Shown here: positions 15,496 to 21,562 of the stretch, in pieces
How the letters are laid out: the number at the start of each line of letters is the position of its first letter
How positions within the stretch are numbered: position 1 is the first letter of the stretch
From: CAYZZU01 sp964483105
Lineage (GTDB): Bacteria > CG2-30-53-67
DNA: 21,582 bases
Assembly: GCA_964483105.1 (NCBI GenBank)
Contig: CAYZZU010000040.1
Location: 1-21,582 of the forward strand
Direction of reading: 5' to 3'
Notes under the pieces: model-generated
The model's database searches: none
Seen by the model: the letters and a program-made list of their open reading frames with translations, nothing else
Told to the model about the DNA's origin: nothing
Translations under genes and position numbers: made by a program

Positions 15496-16875
15496 TTACC
15501 GGGTCAGCCTCTTCTCGAGTTGACGGATCCTCTTTTTTACACGGACGGGCGCCGTCCCTCCGGGGATATCCCGCGCGCGAACCGACTGCCTGGGATCAAG
15601 CCATTGATAGACATCCTCTCCGACCCCGTCATAGAAGCTCTTCATCTCCTCCAGCGACAACGAGGAAAGCCCCCTGCCTTCCTCCACGCAGAACCGGACA
15701 AGCCTGCCTGTAATTTCGTGGGCCTTTCGAAAGGGTACCCCCTTCCGGACCAGATAATCCGCGTAATCCGTGGCTGTCGAATACCCCCGTCCAGCCGTTT
15801 CCTCCATCCGGTCGCCGTGAACCGCAAGACCGGCGATCATGCCGGTGAAAACGGACAGGGACCCTTTGAGGGTATCCACGGTATCAAAAAGCGGTTCCTT
15901 GTCCTCCTGCAGATCCCGGTTGTAGGTGAGAGGCAATCCTTTCAGGTTGGTCAACATCCCCATCAGGTGGCCATAGACACGTCCCGTTTTCCCCCGGACC
16001 AGTTCCGGAATGTCCGGGTTTTTCTTCTGAGGCATGATGCTGCTCCCCGTCGCGTAGTCATCCCCGATCTCCACGAAGGAAAAGGGCTCGCTGGACCAAA
16101 GGATCAGCTCCTCGCTGAACCGGGAAAGGTGCATCATGAAAATCGACGCGGCGGAAAGGAATTCAATGAGATAATCCCGGTCGCTCACTGCATCCATACT
16201 GTTCTCGGTTACACCGGAAAAACCGAGCAGTTCCGAAACATATTGGCGATCCAGAGGGAAAGAAGTCCCGGCCAGGGCACCGGAGCCCAGAGGCATGCGG
16301 TCCACCCGGGCCGCGCATTCGGAGAACCTGGCCCTGTCTCTCAGAAACATCTCACAGTAGGCCAGAAGATGATGGGAGAAGAGGACCGGCTGGGCGATCT
16401 GGAGATGGGTGAATCCGGGCATGATGACATCCGAGTTTTCTTTTGCCTTCCGAATCACGGCAAGGAGCAGGTCCCGGAGCAGGCCGTCGATGGTCCGTAA
16501 CTCGTCCCGAAGATAGAGTCTCGTATCCAGGGCGACCTGATCGTTCCGGCTTCGGGCTGTATGGAGTTTTCCCCCAACCTCCCCGATCTTCTCGATCAAC
16601 CGGCGCTCGATATTCATGTGGATGTCTTCCAGTTCCGGCCGGAAGGGAAAGTCCCCCCGTTCGATCTCCTCCAGGATCTCCTTCAAACCGCGCAAAATCT
16701 TTTTGGAGTCCGACTCCGGTATGATCCTCTGCTTCGACAACATTTTGCAGTGCGCGATACTCCCCTGAATATCGTAAGGAGCCAGCCGCTTGTCGAAATG
16801 AATCGAGGCGGAGAAGGTCTCCGCATCACGGGCCGTTCCTTTCGTGAACCTTCCCCCCCACGGTTTCCTGGACAC
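15496..16875 (-). CDS. argH: Argininosuccinate lyase
   Basis: ArgH splits argininosuccinate into arginine and fumarate, the last step of arginine synthesis. Visible are WGGRF near the N-terminus, HTARSRND (105-112), GFTHLQ with the catalytic histidine (His157), and the lyase signature GSSIMPQKKNPD (277-288) on the mobile loop. Two starts are possible. An ATG at 16890 has a poor upstream site. The GTG at 16875 lies just behind AAAGGAGGA and gives the family-like N-terminus MSRKPWGGRF (459 residues). I prefer the GTG, in which case the ATG codon is part of the leader. It is the first gene of the eight-gene leftward operon, with the promoter at 16945-16973. Confidence 0.95.
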   Translation of the reverse strand: MSRKPWGGRFTKGTARDAETFSASIHFDKRLAPYDIQGSIAHCKMLSKQRIIPESDSKKILRGLKEILEEIERGDFPFRPELEDIHMNIERRLIEKIGEVGGKLHTARSRNDQVALDTRLYLRDELRTIDGLLRDLLLAVIRKAKENSDVIMPGFTHLQIAQPVLFSHHLLAYCEMFLRDRARFSECAARVDRMPLGSGALAGTSFPLDRQYVSELLGFSGVTENSMDAVSDRDYLIEFLSAASIFMMHLSRFSEELILWSSEPFSFVEIGDDYATGSSIMPQKKNPDIPELVRGKTGRVYGHLMGMLTNLKGLPLTYNRDLQEDKEPLFDTVDTLKGSLSVFTGMIAGLAVHGDRMEETAGRGYSTATDYADYLVRKGVPFRKAHEITGRLVRFCVEEGRGLSSLSLEEMKSFYDGVGEDVYQWLDPRQSVRARDIPGGTAPVRVKKRIRQLEKRLTR

Positions 16876-16944
16876 CGCTCCTCCTTTCATCCCACTCTAT
16901 CTATTTGAAATATCAAAAGGAACACTCTTTCGGAAATTCAAATA

Positions 16945-16973
16945 ATCTTATCAATGACCGGAAATGTTGTCAA
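16945..16973 (-). promoter_or_regulatory. Promoter of the argH-lysA-uppP-ftsK-lolA-rimO-GT2 operon
   Basis: On the minus strand perfect TTGACA (16973-16968) and TAAGAT (16950-16945) are 17 bp apart. The leader to the GTG start is about 63 nt. The -35 box lies back to back with that of the rightward promoter at 16989, only 15 bp away. I see no obvious ArgR-type operator, but such sites are degenerate. Confidence 0.8.
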
Positions 16974-16988
16974 GAAATGAATCTCCTT

Positions 16989-17017
16989 TTGACATCCTCT
17001 GCAAAACTCTCTATAGT
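16989..17017 (+). promoter_or_regulatory. Promoter of the membrane protein-aguB-aguA operon
   Basis: Perfect TTGACA (16989-16994) and TATAGT (17012-17017) are spaced by 17 bp. The expected transcription start is about 17024, only about 5 nt before the ATG at 17029. No Shine-Dalgarno sequence precedes that ATG, so the first gene may be read from a nearly leaderless message. Confidence 0.8.
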
Positions 17018-17028
17018 AACCATCTGTC

Positions 17029-17466
17029 ATGGTAACTCCACTGGAACGATACAAACCGGCGGTGGGCAGGAAGACGCTCCTTCTGATCTCGGCGTTCATC
17101 TGGTCAGGGGTGGGAATCATGCTGGTCTCCTTTGCATTCGTATGGCTTTCCGCCCGCGGAGGGAAAGGGGCCTATATCCTCGGCGGAGGGGGGCTGATCC
17201 TCTCCTGGTTCATTCACCGTTTCGGGCTGATGAGGATCGTCGACCGGAACCTTGGGCGGATCCTTCCCATCGAAGGGAAGAGATGCCTCTTCTCGTTCCA
17301 GCCCTGGAAGAGTTACATCATTATCCTCGTCATGATTGCCATGGGGGTTACGCTGCGCCACTCCAGCTTTCCGAAGCCGTACCTTGCCGTGGTCTACATG
17401 GCCATGGGAGCGGCCCTTCTCCTGTCCAGCAGACATTACTGGCAACACTTCTTCCGAAGAGCATGA
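17029..17466 (+). CDS. Small four-helix membrane protein, function unknown
   Basis: I do not recognise this 145-residue protein. It has four predicted hydrophobic helices: about 16-41, 47-64, 94-109 and 117-133. Basic patches occur at RYKPAVGRK, HRFGLMRIVDR and the C-terminal FFRRA, so the loops follow the positive-inside pattern with both ends in the cytoplasm. Between helices 2 and 3 lies a soluble loop with LFSFQPWKSY. No transport or enzyme motif is visible. The ATG at 17029 is the only sensible start; it lies about 5 nt from the expected transcript end and lacks a ribosome binding site. aguB starts 19 nt after its stop, so it is probably part of the agmatine-putrescine operon. A role in that pathway is only a guess. 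Confidence 0.75.
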   Translation: MVTPLERYKPAVGRKTLLLISAFIWSGVGIMLVSFAFVWLSARGGKGAYILGGGGLILSWFIHRFGLMRIVDRNLGRILPIEGKRCLFSFQPWKSYIIILVMIAMGVTLRHSSFPKPYLAVVYMAMGAALLLSSRHYWQHFFRRA

Positions 17467-17485
17467 AAGCATCACGCATCGGACC

Positions 17486-18349
17486 ATGAAAAAAAAGAGA
17501 GGAGTCACCCTCGGGCTAATCCAGATGTCGATCTCTGAGGACCCGGATCGGAACCTTTCCCGGGCTGCAGAGAGGATCCGGGAAGCCGCAGAAAACGGGG
17601 CGCAGATTATCTGTCTGCCCGAACTCTACCGGACTCGCTACTTCCCCCAGAAAAGGGGCGTCCAATCCACCATCCTGGCCGAAACCATTCCCGGAATCTC
17701 GACGCAGACCTTCTCCGTCCTGGCAAAAGAACTGAGCGTGGTCCTGATCATCCCCGTGTTCGAAAAGGCCCGAAACGGCAAGTTCTACAACTCGGCGGTA
17801 GTCATAGACCGGGACGGCCGCCTTCAGGATACCTACCGGAAGGTCCACCTTCCGCATGATCCAGGTTTCTATGAACAGGACTATTTCGTCCCCGGTGATC
17901 TCGGATTCCGCCTCTTCAAGACACGCTACGCAGATTTTTCCGTCCTGATCTGTTACGACCAATGGTTCCCCGAAGCCGCCCGAACCTGCACACTCCTGGG
18001 CGCCGATATTCTCTTCTATCCGACAGCGATCGGCACCTTCCTGGACTCCCCCGATCCGGAATGGCATGAAGCCTGGGAGACCGTTCAACGGGGTCATGCC
18101 ATCGCCAACGGTGTACACGTCTGTTCCGTCAACCGGGTGGGAATCGAAGGTGCGCTGAACTTCTGGGGAGGCTCTTTTCTCTGTGATTCCTTCGGTACGG
18201 TCCTGGGACGTGCGGGTTCGGAGGAGGAGATACTCGTGCTTTCCGTCGATCTGGACAGGAATCGGGAGATCCGGGAAGGATGGGGCTTCCTGAAAAACCG
18301 GCGACCGGAGATGTATGGAAGGCTCATCGGGCCGGGGAAACAAAAGTGA
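17486..18349 (+). CDS. aguB: N-carbamoylputrescine amidase (nitrilase family)
   Basis: AguB hydrolyses N-carbamoylputrescine to putrescine, CO2 and ammonia in the cytoplasm. The 287-residue protein has the nitrilase-family Glu-Lys-Cys triad: Glu46 in CLPELYRTRYF, Lys119 in YRKVHLPHDPGFYE, and Cys156 in LICYDQWFPE. The surrounding sequence is close to characterised plant and bacterial AguB. The start at 17486 gives the usual MKKKRGVTLGLIQM N-terminus. Its ribosome binding site is weak, so coupling to the upstream membrane-protein gene is likely. The stop overlaps the preferred GTG start of aguA. Confidence 0.94.
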   Translation: MKKKRGVTLGLIQMSISEDPDRNLSRAAERIREAAENGAQIICLPELYRTRYFPQKRGVQSTILAETIPGISTQTFSVLAKELSVVLIIPVFEKARNGKFYNSAVVIDRDGRLQDTYRKVHLPHDPGFYEQDYFVPGDLGFRLFKTRYADFSVLICYDQWFPEAARTCTLLGADILFYPTAIGTFLDSPDPEWHEAWETVQRGHAIANGVHVCSVNRVGIEGALNFWGGSFLCDSFGTVLGRAGSEEEILVLSVDLDRNREIREGWGFLKNRRPEMYGRLIGPGKQK

Positions 18350-19398
18350 ATCCTATGTCTCCGGCACAATTTCGCTACAGGATGCCGGCGGAATGGGAGC
18401 CCCACGACGCCCTCTGGCTGGCATGGCCCCATGACCCCCTGACTTTTCCGGATCGGCTTCCCCAGGTGGAAGAGATCTATCTCCGGATGATCGAGGCGCT
18501 TCATTCAGACGAAACCGTTCATCTCCTGGTGAGAGACGAAGAAATGAAGGCCCGCGTCTCCGGGCAAATCCGAAGAAGAGGACTGGACGGGAAGAGAATT
18601 CGTCTGCATATTTTCGAATACGCCGATGTCTGGATTCGGGACACCGGGCCGATCTTCCTGGTCCGGGAAGACCGGAAGGGACTTGCCATGGTAGATTGGG
18701 ACTTCAACGCCTGGGGCGGGAAATACGCAACTCACTTGAAGGACAACCGCATTCCGGCGGTGATCCATTGTGGGATGAAAATCCCGAGATTCATTCCCCA
18801 CAAGGTCCTTGAGGGAGGAGCCATAGACGTCAACGGGAAGGGGACCCTGCTGACGACCGAGACGTGTCTTATGAATGCAAACCGGAATGCAAATCCGGCA
18901 AAGGATGACATCGAAAAAACCCTTCGGGATTATCTCGGTGTGCGGAAAATCATCTGGTTAAAACAGGGAATCGCCGGTGACGATACCGACGGACATGTGG
19001 ACACCGTCGCCCGTTTCGTGGCTCCGGAAACGATCGTGTGTGCCTATGAGGAAGACAAAAAAGATGAAAACCATGAACCGCTCAGGGAAAATTATGAAAG
19101 GCTCAGGCGCGCGCGGGATCCGCTGGGTCGTCCCTTCCGGATCCGGAAGATCCCAATGCCGGGTGCCGTACGCGGTCCCCACGGAAGGCTTCCCGCAAGT
19201 TACGCCAATTTCTATATCGGGAACCGTGTAGTCCTCGTTCCGGTCTTCCACGACCGGAACGATTCCATCGCGCTGGAAGAGATCGGAAGATGGTTCCCGA
19301 ACCGGAAGGTCATCGGAATCGACTGCAGGGATCTGATCGTGGGACTCGGAGCGCTGCACTGTGTGACTCAACAACAGCCGGCCGTTGTTCAAGAGTAA
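18346..19398 (+). CDS. aguA: Agmatine deiminase
   Basis: AguA converts agmatine to N-carbamoylputrescine and ammonia, the step before AguB. The 350-residue protein carries the family landmarks MPAEWEPHDALWLAWP (13-28), WIRDTGP (96-102), EGGAIDVNGKG, GDDTDGHVD with His217, and GLGALHCVTQQ with the nucleophile Cys339. Two starts are possible. A GTG at 18346 overlaps the aguB stop as GTGA and has GGGGA 7 nt upstream. An ATG at 18355 has poorer spacing. I prefer the GTG. speA, which would make agmatine from arginine, is not in the window. Confidence 0.96.
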   Translation: MNPMSPAQFRYRMPAEWEPHDALWLAWPHDPLTFPDRLPQVEEIYLRMIEALHSDETVHLLVRDEEMKARVSGQIRRRGLDGKRIRLHIFEYADVWIRDTGPIFLVREDRKGLAMVDWDFNAWGGKYATHLKDNRIPAVIHCGMKIPRFIPHKVLEGGAIDVNGKGTLLTTETCLMNANRNANPAKDDIEKTLRDYLGVRKIIWLKQGIAGDDTDGHVDTVARFVAPETIVCAYEEDKKDENHEPLRENYERLRRARDPLGRPFRIRKIPMPGAVRGPHGRLPASYANFYIGNRVVLVPVFHDRNDSIALEEIGRWFPNRKVIGIDCRDLIVGLGALHCVTQQQPAVVQE

Positions 19399-19418
19399 CG
19401 GCTGAGTTTCGAAAGATC

Positions 19419-19447
19419 TTGATTCTCCTGTCGGAATCGTGTAATCT
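19419..19447 (+). promoter_or_regulatory. Weak candidate promoter for the glycine-zipper gene
   Basis: TTGATT (19419-19424) and TAATCT (19442-19447) are 17 bp apart, and transcription would start about 45 nt before the gene. Both boxes match the consensus only partly. Read-through from aguA is the alternative. Confidence 0.35.
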
Positions 19448-19497
19448 TGGGCACATTCCACCTTCGAAACGAGGTTGACGTGAAAAGGAGAAACCCC

Positions 19498-19887
19498 ATG
19501 AGAAAGACCGCGATCTTGTTGCTTTTCCTGCTGATGGTAACCACCTGCATTCAGGTTCCGAAACCCGCCCACGCTCAGGATGATGCCATGCCGGTCGTTT
19601 TCCGGGATACCCTGTACGGATCCCTGACCGGGGCCTTTATCGGCGGGCTGCTCCTCCTGACCACGGAAAACAAAAGCGATCACCTGGAGTACATCGTCTA
19701 CGGCGGACTGGCCGGTGCCGTGGGAGGACTGGCCTACGGCGTCTACGACACATCCCAGGCACTGGTTGAAATCGACCGGGGACAGATCACCGTCGGTGTT
19801 CCCTCCATTCAGCGAAAAACATTCACCGAACATTCCCGGAAGCGGAAAACCGCCTACCTCGCCAAGGTGCTAAGGCTCCACTTCTGA
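19498..19887 (+). CDS. Exported glycine-zipper protein, function unknown
   Basis: The 129-residue precursor has a signal sequence (about 1-27, cleavage after AHA). Two glycine-zipper-like hydrophobic segments follow: GSLTGAFIGGLLLL (41-54) and YGGLAGAVGGLAYGVYD (68-84). Small residues are spaced as in proteins whose helices pack tightly in a membrane. The C-terminal third is polar and basic (SIQRKTFTEHSRKRK). AAAAGGAG lies 8 nt before the ATG, which settles the start. The frame stays open upstream to 19447 without support. An outer-membrane or periplasmic structural role is plausible by analogy with other glycine-zipper proteins. I do not recognise a named family. Confidence 0.75.
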   Translation: MRKTAILLLFLLMVTTCIQVPKPAHAQDDAMPVVFRDTLYGSLTGAFIGGLLLLTTENKSDHLEYIVYGGLAGAVGGLAYGVYDTSQALVEIDRGQITVGVPSIQRKTFTEHSRKRKTAYLAKVLRLHF

Positions 19888-19893
19888 GCCTTA
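19871..19893. terminator. Bidirectional hairpin covering two convergent stop codons
   Basis: TAAGGCTC (19871-19878) pairs perfectly with GAGCCTTA (19886-19893) around a 7-nt loop. The stem contains the stop codons of both convergent genes (TGA at 19885-19887 on plus, TAA at 19893-19891 on minus), whose coding ends are only 3 bp apart. It lacks a T-tract on either side, so its strength as an intrinsic terminator is uncertain. Confidence 0.5.
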
Positions 19894-20073
19894 ATCCTCC
19901 ATGGCAAATCGGGCCAGGTTTCGCTTGATCGGCACATATTCCCCGACGGGAACCAGCTTCTTGTTCGACTTCGCGCAGTCTACAACCAGGTTCCAGACCT
20001 GCTGGAGGGCCTTTGTCTCCGCATCGTTTTCCGGTTCAAATTCCACCAACGCCTGATCTACCCTGATTTTCAT
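19891..20073 (-). CDS. Small conserved-looking protein, function unknown
   Basis: This is a 60-residue cytoplasmic protein beginning MKIRVDQALVEFEPEN. It has a predicted central helix (ETKALQQVWNLVVDCAKS) and a distinctive NKKLVPVGEYVP stretch near residues 37-48. I believe similar short proteins occur in other Desulfobacterota, but cannot check. The start at 20073 is supported by AAGGGG about 6 nt upstream. The frame extends 6 codons further with no site. The short acidic-then-basic layout and lack of membrane segments would suit a regulator or adaptor, but no DNA-binding motif is visible. A candidate promoter lies at 20128-20156. Confidence 0.7.
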   Translation of the reverse strand: MKIRVDQALVEFEPENDAETKALQQVWNLVVDCAKSNKKLVPVGEYVPIKRNLARFAMED

Positions 20074-20127
20074 CAGCCACCCCTTATTCAATCATTCCAG
20101 TGAGAAAAACCACAGATGCCTGTCTTG

Positions 20128-20156
20128 AGTATAATGATTAGAGGGCCTGTCCGCAA
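20128..20156 (-). promoter_or_regulatory. Candidate promoter for the 60-residue protein gene
   Basis: On the minus strand TTGCGG (20156-20151) and TATACT (20133-20128) are 17 bp apart, with about 48 nt to the gene start. The -10 box is good and the -35 box poor. It is divergent from the chaperone promoter at 20174. Confidence 0.45.
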
Positions 20157-20173
20157 CTCCTGTTTTATTTCTG

Positions 20174-20202
20174 TTGACGTTCCTTCCCAGCTTTGTTAAG
20201 AT
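20174..20202 (+). promoter_or_regulatory. Promoter of the parvulin-type chaperone gene
   Basis: TTGACG (20174-20179) and TAAGAT (20197-20202) are spaced by 17 bp. The start site near 20209 gives a leader of about 105 nt that can form two tandem stem-loops. Confidence 0.7.
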
Positions 20203-20236
20203 ATTTTTGTTATTTGTGTCCCCAAAATCATGGACC

Positions 20237-20307
20237 GGAAAGTATACCCACTCTCCAGAGGGTACCTTCCATTCACACATCTAATCGGTTCTCTACAGAT
20301 TAGGAGG
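20237..20307 (+). promoter_or_regulatory. Leader with two stem-loops, the second covering the ribosome binding site
   Basis: The first stem-loop (20237-20270) pairs GGAAAG and TACCC with GGGTA and CCTTCC, with one mismatch and a 2-nt bulge. The second pairs CTAATC (20281-20286) with GATTAG (20298-20303), extendable by one wobble pair, around an 11-nt loop. Its 3' arm includes the first bases of the Shine-Dalgarno sequence TAGGAGG (20301-20307). The AT-rich stem would be weak and could open readily. Control of translation by this fold is my inference. Confidence 0.45.
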
Positions 20308-20313
20308 TTCCCC

Positions 20314-21342
20314 TTGAAAAATCTTTGTCGGATTGTCTTTTCCCTCTTTGTTTTTCTCTTCTTCTTCGGAAGCCCCCGGTTACTGCACGCGGAAGACGTT
20401 CCAGCTTCGCCCGGTAAAAACCAGTCCGTTTCGGAAGAAAACCAGACGGATCCGGTGCTGGCCCGGGTCAACTCAATGGAAATCCATGAGTCGGATCTCG
20501 AAAGGGCGGTGAACGCCACCCTGGCTCAGAATCCCCAGCTTCGCTCCATGGTCTCCTCTCCGGATAAGAGGCAGGGACTGAGAAGAGGGGTCCTGAATCA
20601 GCTTGTCTCCACGGAGTTGCTGATTCTGGAAGGCCGGAAGTTGAAGATCAAGGATCTGGTCAGCAAAACTGAAGAACGGCTCCGGGGGATCCAGGAACGG
20701 TTCCCCAGTAAGGAGGCCTTCCTCACCTCCCTGAATCAGCAACACATGAGCGAAAAGGAACTGAGGGAAAAGATCCAGGACGGTATCCGGGTCAGACAGT
20801 TGATCGATCTGAAGGTACGAAAAGGGATTTCGATTTCCGACAAGGACGTCAAATCATACTACGACAAGAACAAGGATAAATTCAAGCAACCGGAGGCGGT
20901 CAAGGTAAGTCATATCCTGATCCGCGTGAAACGGGATGCCAAAGCGGAAGAAGTGGAAACCGCTCGAAAGAAGATCGAGGACTTGCTGAAGCGTGCGAGA
21001 AAAGGAGAAGATTTCGCAGCCCTGGCAAAAGCAAATTCAGAGGATCCCGCGGCGGCACGCAACGGCGGTGAACTTGGATACTTCACCCGCGGACAGATGG
21101 TTCCCGAGTTCGAGAAGGCAGCGTTCGCCCTCAAAGTCGGTGCAATCAGTGACGTAGTGAAAACCTCTTACGGATTTCATATCATCAAGTGTGAAGGGAA
21201 AAAAGAGAGCCGGACGGTTCCCTACAGCGAAGTGAAAGAGAGAATTTCTCAGTATCTGGAAAACATGGCGGTTCAACCCAAACTGGCGAAATATGTCGAA
21301 TCGCTGAAGAAAAACGCCAAAGTAGAGATACTGATGAAATAG
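20314..21342 (+). CDS. Periplasmic parvulin-type peptidyl-prolyl isomerase (SurA/PrsA-like)
   Basis: The 342-residue precursor would be exported and help fold outer-membrane or secreted proteins. A signal sequence (1-26, cleavage after LLHA) is followed by a SurA-N-like chaperone region (about 47-170, DPVLARVNSMEIHESDLERAV onward). A single parvulin rotamase domain lies at about 194-296, with KVSHILI, FAALAKANSEDPAAARNGGELGYFTRGQMVPEFEKAAF and SYGFHIIK. The start is TTG at 20314. TAGGAGG lies exactly 6 nt upstream and the signal sequence starts there, whereas the ATG at 20230 has no site and would add a polar extension. SurA usually has two rotamase domains; this has one, closer to PrsA or PpiC/PpiD relatives. 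It is probably monocistronic. Confidence 0.92.
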   Translation: MKNLCRIVFSLFVFLFFFGSPRLLHAEDVPASPGKNQSVSEENQTDPVLARVNSMEIHESDLERAVNATLAQNPQLRSMVSSPDKRQGLRRGVLNQLVSTELLILEGRKLKIKDLVSKTEERLRGIQERFPSKEAFLTSLNQQHMSEKELREKIQDGIRVRQLIDLKVRKGISISDKDVKSYYDKNKDKFKQPEAVKVSHILIRVKRDAKAEEVETARKKIEDLLKRARKGEDFAALAKANSEDPAAARNGGELGYFTRGQMVPEFEKAAFALKVGAISDVVKTSYGFHIIKCEGKKESRTVPYSEVKERISQYLENMAVQPKLAKYVESLKKNAKVEILMK

Positions 21343-21382
21343 GCCCGTCCCGGCCGGTCAACGATCGAGAAAGAGAAAGACG

Positions 21383-21412
21383 TTGACATCCCTTGCCTCA
21401 AACTGCTACTAT
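21383..21412 (+). promoter_or_regulatory. Promoter of tRNA-Val
   Basis: Perfect TTGACA (21383-21388) and TACTAT (21407-21412) are 18 bp apart. A GC-rich stretch (GCCGC, 21417-21421) lies around the expected start site, as is common for stringently controlled stable-RNA promoters. Confidence 0.7.
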
Positions 21413-21432
21413 TTATGCCGCATCAGGGCAGA

Positions 21433-21471
21433 AACGGACCCTCCCCGTCTAAATGAAACGTGCGGTCCGTT
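21433..21471 (+). other. Stem-loop in the tRNA-Val leader
   Basis: AACGGACC (21433-21440) pairs perfectly with GGTCCGTT (21464-21471) around a 23-nt loop, between promoter and tRNA. No T-tract follows, so a processing signal is more likely than a terminator. Confidence 0.4.
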
Positions 21472-21487
21472 CAACCCATTTAAATGT

Positions 21488-21562
21488 GGGCGATTAACTC
21501 AGTGGGAGAGTGCCATCTTCACACGGTGGAAGTCGCCGGTTCGAACCCGGCATCGCCCACCA
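21488..21562 (+). tRNA. tRNA-Val (anticodon CAC)
   Basis: The 75-nt sequence folds fully. The acceptor stem is GGGCGAT/ATCGCCC (7 perfect pairs) and the D-stem is ACTC/GAGT. The anticodon stem is CCATC/GGTGG with one wobble, around loop TTCACAC, giving anticodon CAC, which reads the valine codon GUG. The T-arm is GCCGG-TTCGAAC-CCGGC. The discriminator is A and CCA is encoded at 21560-21562. The window ends 20 bp later, so further tRNAs in the same unit cannot be excluded. Confidence 0.96.

Noticed and set aside
15352..16500. 382-codon plus-strand frame opposite argH and the lipoprotein gene
   Set aside because: It spans two well-supported genes on the other strand and has shadow-like composition.
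19381..19402. Stem GCCGTT/AACGGC at the end of aguA
   Set aside because: Only 6 bp, 10-nt loop and no T-tract; not convincing as a terminator.
20092..20280. 62-codon minus-strand frame in the gap before the chaperone gene
   Set aside because: It overlaps two promoters and the structured leader and has no ribosome binding site.
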